From positions 124,001 through 188,000 of the forward strand of contig CALKXY010000014.1 of NCBI GenBank assembly GCA_938003545.1: a DNA stretch of 64,000 bases, written 5' to 3'. Positions 44,437-53,547 of this stretch are shown here, in pieces; positions within the stretch are counted from its first letter, which is position 1, and each line of letters starts with the position of its first letter. The stretch comes from an uncultured Caulobacterales bacterium. GTDB lineage: Bacteria > Pseudomonadota > Alphaproteobacteria > Caulobacterales > Maricaulaceae. Made by a program: the position numbers and the translations under genes. Under the pieces are notes generated by a model. The model was not told where the DNA came from. It saw only the letters and a list, made by a program, of their open reading frames with translations, and did not search any database.

Positions 44437-45613
44437 AGTAATACGCAGCCTTGCATTCGGTTTACTACTCTGGGCAGTTATTGCGCTTGGTTCCTGTGCG
44501 CCTGCTCGCACCATATTGCAGCAAGCTGATTTAACGCCAAACCGATCTGCGCTCGCAAAACTAGATAACCCGACGGCCAGCTTCGAGAGTCTTGAAGCAG
44601 CAATCTACGGCCCCTTCACACCCCCAACAATATTTTCGCTGTCTGAAACCGAGGTTTTGTCGACGGATTGGCTAAACGGCAAAGCAACAGTTGAACGACG
44701 TATTTATAACGTGTCGCATGGTCAAACCCCACAAGCCCTTGAGGTTGTCATTGTTACACCAACGGCAAAGCCCGATTCACCACTGATAGTTTCGCAAAAC
44801 TTCACACCCAACCGCGCTGTTATTGCAGTAGACAAAAAATCTGTGTTGCCCGGAGCTCCGATGAAGATGGGCGCATTAGAACCCGTCTTCAAATATTTCT
44901 TTGGACGCCATATTGTTGAACCACCTTTAGAAGACATTCTTGATCGTGGTTATGGATTTGTTGCATTTCATCCCCCTGACTACGTCGAAGACAGTTCCGA
45001 TTATGGCACGGAACAACTAAATCTAATTTTCGGAAATAAGAAGAATCGTCCTGGCGCGCTCACTATTTGGGCCTCTTTGACGACAGCTCTCGCCACTGAG
45101 CTAAAAACCCAAAACCCAGATCGCTCTATTATCGCGGCTGGGCATTCCCGATATGGCAAAACGGCTCTTCTGGCTGCAGCATATAGCGACTCCGTTGATG
45201 CGGCTATTGCCCACCAATCGGGCACAGCGGGCGCCTCACTCATACGGGACAAGACGGGCGAAAGCCTGAAAGACGTTGTCGGTACATATCCGCATTGGTT
45301 AACGCCATCCGCTGCTGACTACGCGGAAGACCAGCGAACTTTGCCTAGCGACGCGCACGCCCTGCTCTCATTCATTAGCCCAAAGCCAATTTTATTGGGG
45401 AATGCCCGTCGTGATGTGTGGTCAGATCCAGAAGGCGCATTTACTGCGGCACAATGGGCTGCAGCGAACACGACGCAGAGTTTCACGGCAACGCGTCTGG
45501 ATGATTTCAAACCCGGCGATGATATCGCATATTGGATACGACCAGGAACACATGGCGTCGTAAAAGAAGACTGGCCAGCCTTCCTCGACTTCCTCGATGC
45601 ACATTTTAAGTAA
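44420..45613 (+). CDS. Secreted alpha/beta hydrolase, CE15-like glucuronoyl-esterase family lipoprotein
   Basis: The 397-residue protein begins with a hydrophobic segment ending LGSC (lipobox), so it is probably an outer-membrane lipoprotein. The nucleophile elbow is AAGHSRYGKTAL, matching the G-x-S-R-x-G-K motif of carbohydrate esterase 15, followed by AIAHQSGTAGASL. GTHGVVKED holds the late His. CE15 enzymes cut lignin-glucuronate esters, but bacterial members act on other uronates too. The start is TTG 44420, overlapping metC by 17 nt, with no good Shine-Dalgarno, so it is the weakest start in this operon. No other polysaccharide gene is nearby. Confidence 0.75.
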   Translation: MPLFFKVIRSLAFGLLLWAVIALGSCAPARTILQQADLTPNRSALAKLDNPTASFESLEAAIYGPFTPPTIFSLSETEVLSTDWLNGKATVERRIYNVSHGQTPQALEVVIVTPTAKPDSPLIVSQNFTPNRAVIAVDKKSVLPGAPMKMGALEPVFKYFFGRHIVEPPLEDILDRGYGFVAFHPPDYVEDSSDYGTEQLNLIFGNKKNRPGALTIWASLTTALATELKTQNPDRSIIAAGHSRYGKTALLAAAYSDSVDAAIAHQSGTAGASLIRDKTGESLKDVVGTYPHWLTPSAADYAEDQRTLPSDAHALLSFISPKPILLGNARRDVWSDPEGAFTAAQWAAANTTQSFTATRLDDFKPGDDIAYWIRPGTHGVVKEDWPAFLDFLDAHFK

Positions 45614-45620
45614 AGAAGAG

Positions 45621-45697
45621 TGGCGGACCCAGTAGGACTCGAACCTACAACCTGCCGCTTAGAAGGCGGCTGCTCTATCCAGTTGAGCTATAGGTCC
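45621..45697 (-). tRNA. tRNA-Arg (anticodon TCT)
   Basis: A 77-nt cloverleaf with a 7-bp acceptor stem (GGACCTA/TGGGTCC with one G-U), the T-arm GGTTCGAGTCC, encoded CCA and anticodon loop TTCTAAG with TCT. It ends 7 nt from the CE15-like gene in convergent orientation. The NDUFS4-like gene ends 13 nt upstream, so it could be cotranscribed with it. Confidence 0.95.
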
Positions 45698-45710
45698 TAA
45701 AAATCAAACG

Positions 45711-46016
45711 CTAATGCGTCCAAGGTAGTTTGCGATCATAGTCAAAGTTTTCTGAATATGAGCGAGGAATACGCTTCGCTTTCGGGCGATCTACGACGCG
45801 GTGTGGAATACCCTTCGCCTTTGCATATGCCACAGCGTCTTCTAAAGTTTCAAATCTGAGATCAAGTTGATCACGCGTATCAACATTGCGCGCATTACCC
45901 GTTAGTGGATCAATTATGCTCGGCTGCGTGGACTGGTATTCCAGACACCATACATCCAAATTGGCCCGGCCGGATGTCATTGCTGACGCTTCAGGTTTGT
46001 AGATTTTTGCAAACAT
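45711..46016 (-). CDS. ETC complex I subunit, NDUFS4-like
   Basis: This 101-residue protein belongs to the accessory complex I subunit family (NDUFS4) that in Alphaproteobacteria and mitochondria binds the NADH dehydrogenase arm. The start MFAKIYKPEASAMTSGRAN, W-x-L-E, the D-P-L-T-G-x segment and the late FETLEDAVAYAKAKGI and YSENFDYDRKLPWTH match. The gene is not near nuo genes, as usual for this subunit. Right before the ATG lies a 4-bp GC stem and a T5 run with no Shine-Dalgarno. Confidence 0.92.
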   Translation of the reverse strand: MFAKIYKPEASAMTSGRANLDVWCLEYQSTQPSIIDPLTGNARNVDTRDQLDLRFETLEDAVAYAKAKGIPHRVVDRPKAKRIPRSYSENFDYDRKLPWTH

Positions 46017-46063
46017 AAAAAGGCGATAGCGCCGGACTGAGCAAGCGTCAATCCAGCGAATGA

Positions 46064-48022
46064 TTAGATGTTCTTATGAAAGGCTGAATTTAGCATAGAT
46101 TTTACAGCTGAAGCGGCTTGCGGTCGTTCCTGAGCGGCCGCAGCCGCCTTAGCCTGAAGGCGCTGACGGACTTGCAATGCCAGCTCACTCGGTTGCTCAG
46201 AGCCGCTACGCATAGCAGACCCATGCGGCGGGGCCGCAGGCGCACGTGCAACACGGTTACGCAAAGCGGCCCTTGTATCTTGCACAGTTGGCGTAACAGG
46301 TACGGATGGAGCGGACTGACCGCCCGGATTGAGACTACGTGCACGCCAACGCTCAAAGACCTTCTCCATGAGTTGAGGTGTTGCAACGTCTCGCTTCCAA
46401 AGATCAGTAAACTTCGCGCTGGAACTATGCGGACGATATTCAGCCGGTAAATTATTTAGAATGACACGCATCGGTAGGTTCACTGATTCGCCAAAGACCA
46501 TTGTTTCTGCTGTACCAAGGGAGGGTAAGAACGATAGCAATTCGGCTGCGCCATCTGGCACGGCAGCACGAACAAAGTTTTGATCCAATTCGTTAGACAG
46601 ACGCATAGAGAAAATCGTTGAACACTGCGACAAAGTCGATGGTTCAAGCTCTGACGGACGCTGGGACACAATAGCGAGTGACACACCATATTTTCGGCCT
46701 TCTTTCGCAATACGCGAGATAATTTTCCGTGTAGAATTAAAGCCAAGGCTTTTATCGCGTGGAATATATCTATGCGCCTCTTCACAGACCAGTAGGATTG
46801 GAAGTTTGCGTTCGGACCATGTTGCCAACTCAAACGCCAAGCGGCTCACGACGGACACAACAATATTGAGGGCCTCCGACGGAATACCGGAAAAATCGAG
46901 GCAGGAAATAGGCTTTCCGTTGACGGGTAGACGGAAGATACGGCCGACAATCTCTTCAATCGGACGCGGAGAGGCTTGGTTCTTGAAAACGAACTGGTAA
47001 CGCGGATCAGCAATCAAAGACGCTATACGGCGTTTAAGACGCTTATATGGCGCAAGGTTGCTGGAGTTCTCTAACTTACCCATGTCATGATCAATGAGCT
47101 TTGCAACGTCGCGAATGCGGTATGGGACAGGGCTGTCTAGGGTAATATGTGTCGAGCGATGTAACTCTGCCTCAACATCATCCAGTTTGACTTGGCTACT
47201 AATCTCGCCGTTTTGGACAGAGCGGTCATAGAGACGCTTTGCCTTTAACAATACGTCATGCAGTATTTCTGTTTCTTCGCGCGCTTGATCTTCAATTTCA
47301 GAGCAAAGCAGTTCGCATGTCTCAACAAAATCGAAAATCCAAAGCGGCAGGTCTAGTGAATCTTGATCAATCGCTTCGGCGCGATTCCCAAAACTACGGG
47401 AGTATTCGTTATGTGGATCGAACAGAACAACATGACCCATCGGATTTTCATTCAAGATAGCCTGCAGCACAAGCGCCACAGTACAAGATTTACCTGAACC
47501 CGTAGATCCAATAATGGCGAAATGTTTGGACAGAAGGTCATCAACACGCACTTTCGCAATGATAGAGTTATCCTGCTGTAATCGACCAACCTCAATACAG
47601 GCTTCACCCTCACGGTTGAAGATCAGCGTAAGTTCAGCGGGTGACATATTATAAACAGCTTCTCCAAGAACTGGAAAAGATCGCACACCTCGGAAGAACT
47701 TGGTTTCGCGAGTTGTTTCGTTGGTGGTGATTTCACCCATAATGTTAAGCTGCGCGAGACATCCATCTGACATCCCCTCTTCATCTTCAGACCCAATCTT
47801 TAACGACCCAACCATTGCAACAACGATCGATTTACTCGTTACGATTTTTAGAATCGTTCCAATTTGTGCGAGTTGAAGCTGATTGTTCCGAATTACAGAC
47901 TTATTGATCGAGATTGTCGCCACGGATGATCCGACATTACGAATGCGTCCAATTTCTACTTGTTTGAACGCCGCTTGCGGCTTTACCGCGGCTAAACGGC
48001 CTGCTTGATTAGTCGTGGACAT
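46064..48022 (-). CDS. HerA-like (DUF87) ATP-binding protein
   Basis: A 652-residue P-loop ATPase of the HerA/FtsK type. The N-terminal HAS-barrel-like region (about 25-170) precedes Walker A GSTGSGKSCTVAL and LFDPHNEYS. Walker B and catalytic residues lie in ILLVCEEAHRYIP, with an RIAKEGRKYGVSLAIVSQRPSE sensor. The C-terminal 90 residues are Ala/Pro/Gln-rich and disordered. HerA normally pairs with the nuclease NurA in archaea or with defence nucleases in bacteria; none is here, so it looks like a stand-alone conserved chromosomal gene. Start is ATG 48022, with GGGGA about 10 nt upstream; the longer GTG frame is less likely. Confidence 0.85.
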   Translation of the reverse strand: MSTTNQAGRLAAVKPQAAFKQVEIGRIRNVGSSVATISINKSVIRNNQLQLAQIGTILKIVTSKSIVVAMVGSLKIGSEDEEGMSDGCLAQLNIMGEITTNETTRETKFFRGVRSFPVLGEAVYNMSPAELTLIFNREGEACIEVGRLQQDNSIIAKVRVDDLLSKHFAIIGSTGSGKSCTVALVLQAILNENPMGHVVLFDPHNEYSRSFGNRAEAIDQDSLDLPLWIFDFVETCELLCSEIEDQAREETEILHDVLLKAKRLYDRSVQNGEISSQVKLDDVEAELHRSTHITLDSPVPYRIRDVAKLIDHDMGKLENSSNLAPYKRLKRRIASLIADPRYQFVFKNQASPRPIEEIVGRIFRLPVNGKPISCLDFSGIPSEALNIVVSVVSRLAFELATWSERKLPILLVCEEAHRYIPRDKSLGFNSTRKIISRIAKEGRKYGVSLAIVSQRPSELEPSTLSQCSTIFSMRLSNELDQNFVRAAVPDGAAELLSFLPSLGTAETMVFGESVNLPMRVILNNLPAEYRPHSSSAKFTDLWKRDVATPQLMEKVFERWRARSLNPGGQSAPSVPVTPTVQDTRAALRNRVARAPAAPPHGSAMRSGSEQPSELALQVRQRLQAKAAAAAQERPQAASAVKSMLNSAFHKNI

Positions 48023-48108
48023 AAGTGTTTTTCCCCAGCGTATGGGCAAGTCTAACACTAAGGGCTTATCAAAGCCTTACGCCGCAGCGCAGGAGTTGGG
48101 AAAAACCG

Positions 48109-48185
48109 TGGTCGGGGCGGCAAGATTCGAACTTGCGACCCTCTGTTCCCAAAACAGATGCGCTACCAGGCTGCGCTACGCCCCG
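48109..48185 (-). tRNA. tRNA-Pro (anticodon TGG)
   Basis: A 77-nt cloverleaf with acceptor CGGGGCG/CGCCCCG, D-loop AGCCTGGTAGC, T-arm GTTCGAATC, anticodon loop TTTGGGA (TGG), and encoded CCA. It lies downstream of the DUF192 gene on the same strand. Confidence 0.95.
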
Positions 48186-48199
48186 AACACGGTGGAGGC

Positions 48200-48227
48200 T
48201 AAGTAGCGCGAACCGAGTAAAAGGCAA
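48200..48227 (-). promoter_or_regulatory. Candidate tRNA-Pro(TGG) promoter
   Basis: On the minus strand TTGCCT (48222-48227) and TACTTA (48200-48205) are separated by 16 nt, about 15 nt upstream of the tRNA. Assigned by eye and only moderate. Confidence 0.35.
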
Positions 48228-48266
48228 GTGAAGAGTTGAAGGAAATTCAGTTAAAACTGTAGTTTT

Positions 48267-48737
48267 TTAGTTTCCGAAGAAAGGATGCTTAATCGTATCC
48301 CCTGGACGGATGCTGCGCGCCTTAGCCTCACCACCTTTAAGCTCTACAACGGCTGCGATAACAGCCTCGGATGACGCACTGCGCAATGTATATGGCGTGT
48401 GAGAGTGCTCAATCTTCAAGATTTTACCATTCGAGCGCACGAAAAGAATATCTAGCGGAATGGATGTGTTCTTCATCCAGATCGTAGCAATCTTCGGCTC
48501 ATCAAATTCAAAAATCATACCTGTGTCAGCATCCATTGATTCGCGGAACATCATACCGCGGGCTTGCTGATCCAGAGTTTTGGCTTCTTCGACCAAGAAT
48601 TCATGTGAGGCATCTGCGGTTACAATCGTCAGCGGCTTAGGGTCACCGAAGTCGACAACATCATTTCGCGACGTCTGGCCAAATGCAGGAGCCGCCAGAA
48701 GAGCCAAGCCAAGAGAGAGTGTAAAAATACGTTTCAT
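48267..48737 (-). CDS. DUF192 family secreted protein
   Basis: The 156-residue product has a signal peptide ending APAFGQ (about residue 21) and the DUF192 fold: HEFLVEEAKTLDQQARGMMFRESMDADTGMIFEFDE and the ATIWMKNTSIPLDILFV motif, which is the family hallmark. The function of this domain is not known. It has its own ATG and lies near tRNA genes. Confidence 0.9.
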   Translation of the reverse strand: MKRIFTLSLGLALLAAPAFGQTSRNDVVDFGDPKPLTIVTADASHEFLVEEAKTLDQQARGMMFRESMDADTGMIFEFDEPKIATIWMKNTSIPLDILFVRSNGKILKIEHSHTPYTLRSASSEAVIAAVVELKGGEAKARSIRPGDTIKHPFFGN

Positions 48738-48829
48738 AGTTCAGACATACAGTCCGAGAGGGCCTGATGTAAATTATAAATACAAAGGAGATACAGCGGC
48801 TCAGGCGACGCTGTCGCCTGAAATCTGAA

Positions 48830-48904
48830 TGGCAGTCCCTAGGGGAATCGAACCCCTCTTTCCAGGTTGAAAACCTGGCGTCCTAACCGATAGACGAAGG
48901 GACC
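48830..48904 (-). tRNA. tRNA-Glu (anticodon TTC)
   Basis: A 75-nt cloverleaf: acceptor GGTCCCT with AGGGACT (one G-U), T-arm GGTTCGATTCC, anticodon stem CCAGG/CCTGG with loop TTTTCAA (TTC) and encoded CCA. Confidence 0.95.
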
Positions 48905-48923
48905 GCATCAGTCAGTGGAGCGC

Positions 48924-48952
48924 GATATATAGACGGTTTTCCCGACACGCAA
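48924..48952 (-). promoter_or_regulatory. Candidate tRNA-Glu promoter
   Basis: On the minus strand TTGCGT (48947-48952) and TATATC (48924-48929) are separated by 17 nt, ending 19 nt before the tRNA. The -35 matches that of the tRNA-Pro(GGG) promoter. Confidence 0.5.
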
Positions 48953-48971
48953 GTGGCTTTTATGGTTAAAA

Positions 48972-50741
48972 TCAGTCTTTAACTGCAGCTAAGTCAGACA
49001 AATGAAAGTCAATTCGCGTTCGCCCCTGCCAAACGTTGGGTTTTAGCTGCCCTAAAGCGTGAAAACGTTGAGGTCCGGCCGTTAATAAGACCTCGTCCAA
49101 TCCCGATTCGCCTGCACGGAAACAAATGCCTGACAGCGTCGCTCCACCCGCATCTGATACAGAGAATCGCACATGGTCGCCCTTTGTGCGCTTGGCGAAG
49201 GTTACGGTCACATCAGAAAAAGCAAAAACCGGCTGTGGATTACCTGCGCCATATGGGCCTACCTGCTCAACCATCTCCATTAAGCCTTCAGTCACTGCCG
49301 TAACGCCCAACACATAATCAACTTTCGTCGAATCATTTTTCAACGCGGCCTCAACATCACTGGAAAGACGGTCCAGTATAAAGCTGCGAAACGGCTCTAT
49401 CTGATCCGGCGTGGCCGACAGCCCCCCAGCCATAGCATGCCCACCACCCGAAATTAGAAGTCCGGCGTCTTTTGCGGCAGAAATTGCGCTGCCGAGATCG
49501 ACACCTGAAATAGAGCGCCCCGAACCTTTGGCAACGGCAGGCACGGCATCATTATCAATTCCAATGACAATTGCAGGCTTGCGGAAACGGTCTTTCAGCC
49601 GCCCTGCAACAATACCGATAATGCCAGGGTGCCAATTATCCATAGCTACAATAATGACAGGATCATTCGCATGCGCCTGCGCGGCATCCAAGGCCTCTGA
49701 TAAAATGCGGTCCTGCATCTGGCGGCGCTGTGCGTTCACGCGGTCTAGTTCAGCGGCATGGGCATAAGCCTCTTGCGCGTTTTCAGTCGAGAGCAAGCGC
49801 GCACCCATATCGGCACGCCCAATACGCCCACCCGCATTGATTCGGGGACCAAGAACAAATCCCGCATGATATGTTGTGTAGGGCGGCTCAGCACTGGCGA
49901 CATCCGCTAGTGCTTCCACACCTATATTTTTATTTGAGGACAAAACCTTCAGACCTTGCCTCACAATCGCACGGTTTACGCCGCGCAACGGTACAACATC
50001 ACAAATCGTGCCGAGAGCTGTTAGGCCCAACAAGCTCTTTAGATCGACCTGATTATCCAACCCGCGTTGACGAGCTTCTCGATGCAAAGCAACAAGCAAC
50101 ATGAAGGTGACGCCCGCAGCCGCCAAGTGCCCCTGCGCTGATGTATCATCTTGGCGATTTGGATTTACGAGCGCGAGAGCCGGCGGCGGCACATGCCCCA
50201 TTTGGTGATGATCTACGACAATGACGGGCATCTCAATTTGAGCGGCATGTTCGAGTGCGCTCTGCGCAGCCGCACCACAATCTAGCGTGATTACCAGATC
50301 AACACCTTCGCCCTTCAGCTGATCAAAAGCAGCCTCAGTCGGTCCGTAACCCTCTTTTACGCGATCAGGGACATAGAGGCCAAAATCATAATCCAAGCCT
50401 CGCCCCCAGCGGATTAATTGCGCTGCAGATGTTCCGCCGTCGACATCATAATCAGAGAAAAGCGTAACGCGTTTGCCTGCCGCAATATGATCGAGGATCA
50501 GGCCCGCAGCTTTGTCTACATCTTGAATATCGGACGGATTAGGCAGACTGTTTCGTAAGGTCGGCGAGAGAAATACCTCTGTCGCGTCTGGCGCAATATC
50601 GCGCCCAGACAGCAGAGCCGCTTGCAAAAGTGGCAGCCCTGTTTCCGATGCATAAGCTTCTAGGCCTGACGGGTCATGTCGATAGGTCCATTTGCGCCCT
50701 CGAAAAGACGCCTTTACAGAAAGGCAGAGCCTGTCGCCCAT
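48972..50741 (-). CDS. recJ: Single-stranded-DNA-specific exonuclease RecJ
   Basis: RecJ degrades single-stranded DNA 5' to 3' in recombination and mismatch repair. The DHH phosphoesterase has FSDYDVDGGTSAAQLIRW, LVITLDCGAA, the VDHHQMG motif and LVNPNRQDD; the DHHA1 domain shows ISGGGHAMAGG. The 589-residue length is normal. The start ATG lies directly after the TAG of the aminotransferase gene. Confidence 0.95.
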   Translation of the reverse strand: MGDRLCLSVKASFRGRKWTYRHDPSGLEAYASETGLPLLQAALLSGRDIAPDATEVFLSPTLRNSLPNPSDIQDVDKAAGLILDHIAAGKRVTLFSDYDVDGGTSAAQLIRWGRGLDYDFGLYVPDRVKEGYGPTEAAFDQLKGEGVDLVITLDCGAAAQSALEHAAQIEMPVIVVDHHQMGHVPPPALALVNPNRQDDTSAQGHLAAAGVTFMLLVALHREARQRGLDNQVDLKSLLGLTALGTICDVVPLRGVNRAIVRQGLKVLSSNKNIGVEALADVASAEPPYTTYHAGFVLGPRINAGGRIGRADMGARLLSTENAQEAYAHAAELDRVNAQRRQMQDRILSEALDAAQAHANDPVIIVAMDNWHPGIIGIVAGRLKDRFRKPAIVIGIDNDAVPAVAKGSGRSISGVDLGSAISAAKDAGLLISGGGHAMAGGLSATPDQIEPFRSFILDRLSSDVEAALKNDSTKVDYVLGVTAVTEGLMEMVEQVGPYGAGNPQPVFAFSDVTVTFAKRTKGDHVRFSVSDAGGATLSGICFRAGESGLDEVLLTAGPQRFHALGQLKPNVWQGRTRIDFHLSDLAAVKD

Positions 50742-51959
50742 CTATTCGGCCGCAACCGTCTCAGACGTTTGCATAAGTGACTTCATGTTTCGGGCGGCTT
50801 GGCGGATACGTTGCTCATTCTCAACCAAAGCCATGCGAACATAACCTTCGCCGTTCTCCCCAAAGCCAACACCGGGCGAAACTGCTACGCCCGCCTTGAG
50901 CATCAATAGCTTTGCAAATTCAACAGAGCCGAGATGTGCATATTGCGGCGGAAGCGGAGCCCATGCGAACATTGACGCGTCTGGCGATGGGATATCCCAC
51001 CCTGCCCTGCCAAAGCTCTCAACCAACACATCTCTGCGCTTACGGTAAATTTCGCGCGCCTCTTCAACACAATCCTGAGGGCCATCAAGTGCAGCGCAAG
51101 CGGCAACTTGGATAGGCGTAAATGCACCATAATCGAGATAGGATTTCACCCGCGTCAGCGCAGCAATCAACCGTCGGTTACCAACCGCAAAGCCCATACG
51201 CCAGCCTGCCATGGAATAAGTTTTTGATAGAGAAATTGTTTCAATCGCCATGACGTCTTCAGGGTCAGCAAATTCGAAAATCGACGGCGGGGCTTCTCCG
51301 AAGTAAATTTCAGAATAAGCTAAGTCCGACAAGATGATGATATCTTGGGCTTTGGCAATTGCGACAATCTCTTCATAAAACGAACGATCCGCCATCATGC
51401 CTGTTGGATTTGACGGGAAGCAGATCACAATCGCCATCGGCGGTTTGTCCGCTTTCGCGAGCGCGTCTTTCACACCTGCAAGATATTCTTCCGCTGTAAT
51501 GGCTGGAATGCCTTGAATTTTTGCGCCTGCGATAATGAAACCATAAGCGTGTAAAGGATACGATGGATCTGGTGCATAAATGACATCCCCGGGAGCTGTG
51601 ATCGCCTGCGCAAGGTTCGCGAATCCTTCTTTGGACCCCATAGTCGCGATAATTTGGTCTTCTGGATCAAGCGCAACATCGAAGCGGCGCGCGTAATAAC
51701 GTGAGCACGCCTGACGCAAACCGTTGATCCCACGAGATGCAGAATAGCCTGTTACCTTTGGCTTCTGAACCGTCTCAATCAACTTATCGATAACATGTTG
51801 GGGTGTCGGCAAATCAGGATTCCCAAATCCGAAATCAATAATATCTTGTCCGTCCGCGCGCAGTTGTGCCTTCAACTTATTCACTTCAGCGAAAACATAG
51901 GGCGGGAGCCGTTTGATCCGGTAAAATTCGTCAGTCGGGATTTCAGTATTTGTTTGCAT
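50742..51959 (-). CDS. Class I aminotransferase, AlaC-like (alanine/glutamate-pyruvate)
   Basis: A 405-residue PLP transaminase. The opening FYRIKRLPPYVFAEVNKLKAQ and DIIDFGFGNPDLPTP are typical of AlaC, which makes alanine from pyruvate and glutamate. The Schiff-base Lys is in SLSKTYSMAGWR and the phosphate Arg pair follows. A LL-diaminopimelate aminotransferase label is sometimes given to this family but the AlaC assignment fits better. In related Alphaproteobacteria it precedes a homoserine dehydrogenase gene; here recJ follows directly. Confidence 0.85.
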   Translation of the reverse strand: MQTNTEIPTDEFYRIKRLPPYVFAEVNKLKAQLRADGQDIIDFGFGNPDLPTPQHVIDKLIETVQKPKVTGYSASRGINGLRQACSRYYARRFDVALDPEDQIIATMGSKEGFANLAQAITAPGDVIYAPDPSYPLHAYGFIIAGAKIQGIPAITAEEYLAGVKDALAKADKPPMAIVICFPSNPTGMMADRSFYEEIVAIAKAQDIIILSDLAYSEIYFGEAPPSIFEFADPEDVMAIETISLSKTYSMAGWRMGFAVGNRRLIAALTRVKSYLDYGAFTPIQVAACAALDGPQDCVEEAREIYRKRRDVLVESFGRAGWDIPSPDASMFAWAPLPPQYAHLGSVEFAKLLMLKAGVAVSPGVGFGENGEGYVRMALVENEQRIRQAARNMKSLMQTSETVAAE

Positions 51960-52011
51960 GAGGGCGGGTGTTCCTATCGCCTTAATTAAAGTCTGAATTT
52001 AGAGCCGTGGC

Positions 52012-52407
52012 TTAACGCCTTGGTTCATAATCTGGAAACCCTTGAACAGGGCCATTTTTCGGATCATCATTTTTATAAGCCTGCGCCTTGGCTTTTAACG
52101 TATCAAAACGCGCTTTGGACTCTGCTGAGTCTGGACCTGACTCTATTGCAAACTTACCGGCGTCCGTCCGTAGTTTTTGCAAAGCTCGCGCATCTTTGTC
52201 CCATTGGCCTGCCGTTCGAATATCATCAGGTGTTTCCGGAGCATCACTGGCACGCGGATAGCTTTTTGAAATATTCGCGGCCTCCTCACTGAATTCTGGC
52301 GATTTCATTATATCAATCTTCGGCATCCTCACTGTCTGACACGCGCACAGCCCAAGACTGAGCATGCATGCCAATAGGATTCGAGAAATTTGAGCCTGTT
52401 TCATCAT
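52012..52407 (-). CDS. Small lipoprotein of unknown function
   Basis: The 131-residue product has a lipoprotein signal: hydrophobic core ending GLCAC (lipobox). The mature part is hydrophilic with a mostly helical, Lys/Asp/Ala-rich sequence. I choose the ATG at 52407, since the extra residues from 52434 add only a basic head and a second ATG (52404) follows at once. It lies 53 nt downstream of argC on the same strand. I do not recognise its family. Confidence 0.7.
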   Translation of the reverse strand: MMKQAQISRILLACMLSLGLCACQTVRMPKIDIMKSPEFSEEAANISKSYPRASDAPETPDDIRTAGQWDKDARALQKLRTDAGKFAIESGPDSAESKARFDTLKAKAQAYKNDDPKNGPVQGFPDYEPRR

Positions 52408-52460
52408 AGCTTTCTTATGCGGCAAACGCGCCAAAACGTCATCCTAATAATAGGTTAGGT

Positions 52461-53498
52461 TTATGGGAAAACACCAACGCCTGTTAGGCCAAGGGTTTCA
52501 TCCCAGCCTTGCGTTATATTATAGTTCTGTATGGCTTGCCCTGAAGACCCCTTTGTAAGGTTATCAATCACGGAAACAATGACAGCCGATCCCGCTGTAC
52601 GATCAGCAAATATACCAATTTGGCAGTGGTTACTTCCGCGCACATGACGTGTCTGCGGGACCTCTCCTTCAGCCAAAACATGAACAAAGGCCTCATCTGC
52701 ATAGCGGCTCTCATAGGCCCGACGCAGATCAGAAATTGAGACCCCATCTTTCAACTCTATGTGACATGTGGCGATCATTCCACGGTTCATCGGAACGATG
52801 TGCGGCGTGAAGCGAACTTTTGCGGAGATGTCGGCAAAATCTGCAATCGCCTGATCCATTTCAGGGGCATGGCGATGATTACCGATACCATAGGCCTGCG
52901 CGCCATCTGCCGTTTCAGAATAGGCAAAGTTCAATGTCGCTTTACGCCCGGCCCCTGTCACGCCGGTTTTCGCATCAATAATTATACGATCAGATTGGAT
53001 CAGGCCTGCAGCCAAGCCCGGCAATAAAGCCAACATCGAACACGTTGGATAACATCCTGGACATGCGACAAGTTTGGAGCCTTTTAGACTGTTTCTCGCA
53101 AACTCGCTAAGACCATACACACGCTGCGATAAAAGCCCTGTAAATTCATGAGGTCGACCATAAGTCTTTGCGTATAAAGCTGGATCAGCCAGACGAAAAT
53201 CTGCGGATAGATCGATAACGGTTTCAACACGGTCATATATTTTTGCAATTGTCTCTTGGCTCGCACCATGCGGAAGACATGCGAAGACGACATCAATTAA
53301 ATCCCAATCCACCTCATCGGCCGTTACCAATGAGGGAAGGTTTTGGCCTTCGAAATTCTTGAATACGTCTGAGTAAACTTCGCCCGCACGACTATGCGCC
53401 GTCAACGCTTTTAATTTGAGCAACGGATGACCAAGAATCAAACGCACGGCTTCTGCGCCTGTATATCCAGAGGCCCCAAGAACGGCTGCGTGTTTCAT
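52461..53498 (-). CDS. argC: N-acetyl-gamma-glutamyl-phosphate reductase
   Basis: ArgC reduces N-acetylglutamyl phosphate to the semialdehyde in arginine synthesis. The 345-residue protein has the NADP motif GASGYTGAEAVRLI, catalytic Cys in VACPGCYPT and the HIVPMNRGMIAT loop. It follows rpsI with a strong terminator in between; GGGA precedes the ATG. rplM-rpsI-argC is a common alphaproteobacterial order. Confidence 0.95.
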   Translation of the reverse strand: MKHAAVLGASGYTGAEAVRLILGHPLLKLKALTAHSRAGEVYSDVFKNFEGQNLPSLVTADEVDWDLIDVVFACLPHGASQETIAKIYDRVETVIDLSADFRLADPALYAKTYGRPHEFTGLLSQRVYGLSEFARNSLKGSKLVACPGCYPTCSMLALLPGLAAGLIQSDRIIIDAKTGVTGAGRKATLNFAYSETADGAQAYGIGNHRHAPEMDQAIADFADISAKVRFTPHIVPMNRGMIATCHIELKDGVSISDLRRAYESRYADEAFVHVLAEGEVPQTRHVRGSNHCQIGIFADRTAGSAVIVSVIDNLTKGSSGQAIQNYNITQGWDETLGLTGVGVFP

Positions 53499-53513
53499 CT
53501 TACTTTATCCCAC

Positions 53514-53547
53514 AAAAAAAAAGGCGCCTCGGATGTCCGAAGCGCCT
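53514..53547 (-). terminator. Rho-independent terminator after rpsI, directly upstream of argC
   Basis: On the minus strand AGGCGC pairs with GCGCCT, and an inner TCGGA/TCCGA stem continues it around a 2-nt tip, followed by a run of about nine Us. The U-tract ends 15 nt from the argC ATG, overlapping the position of its leader. Confidence 0.88.

Noticed and set aside
46064-48022. HerA-based defence system
   Set aside because: No nuclease, SIR2 or DUF4297 partner on either side.
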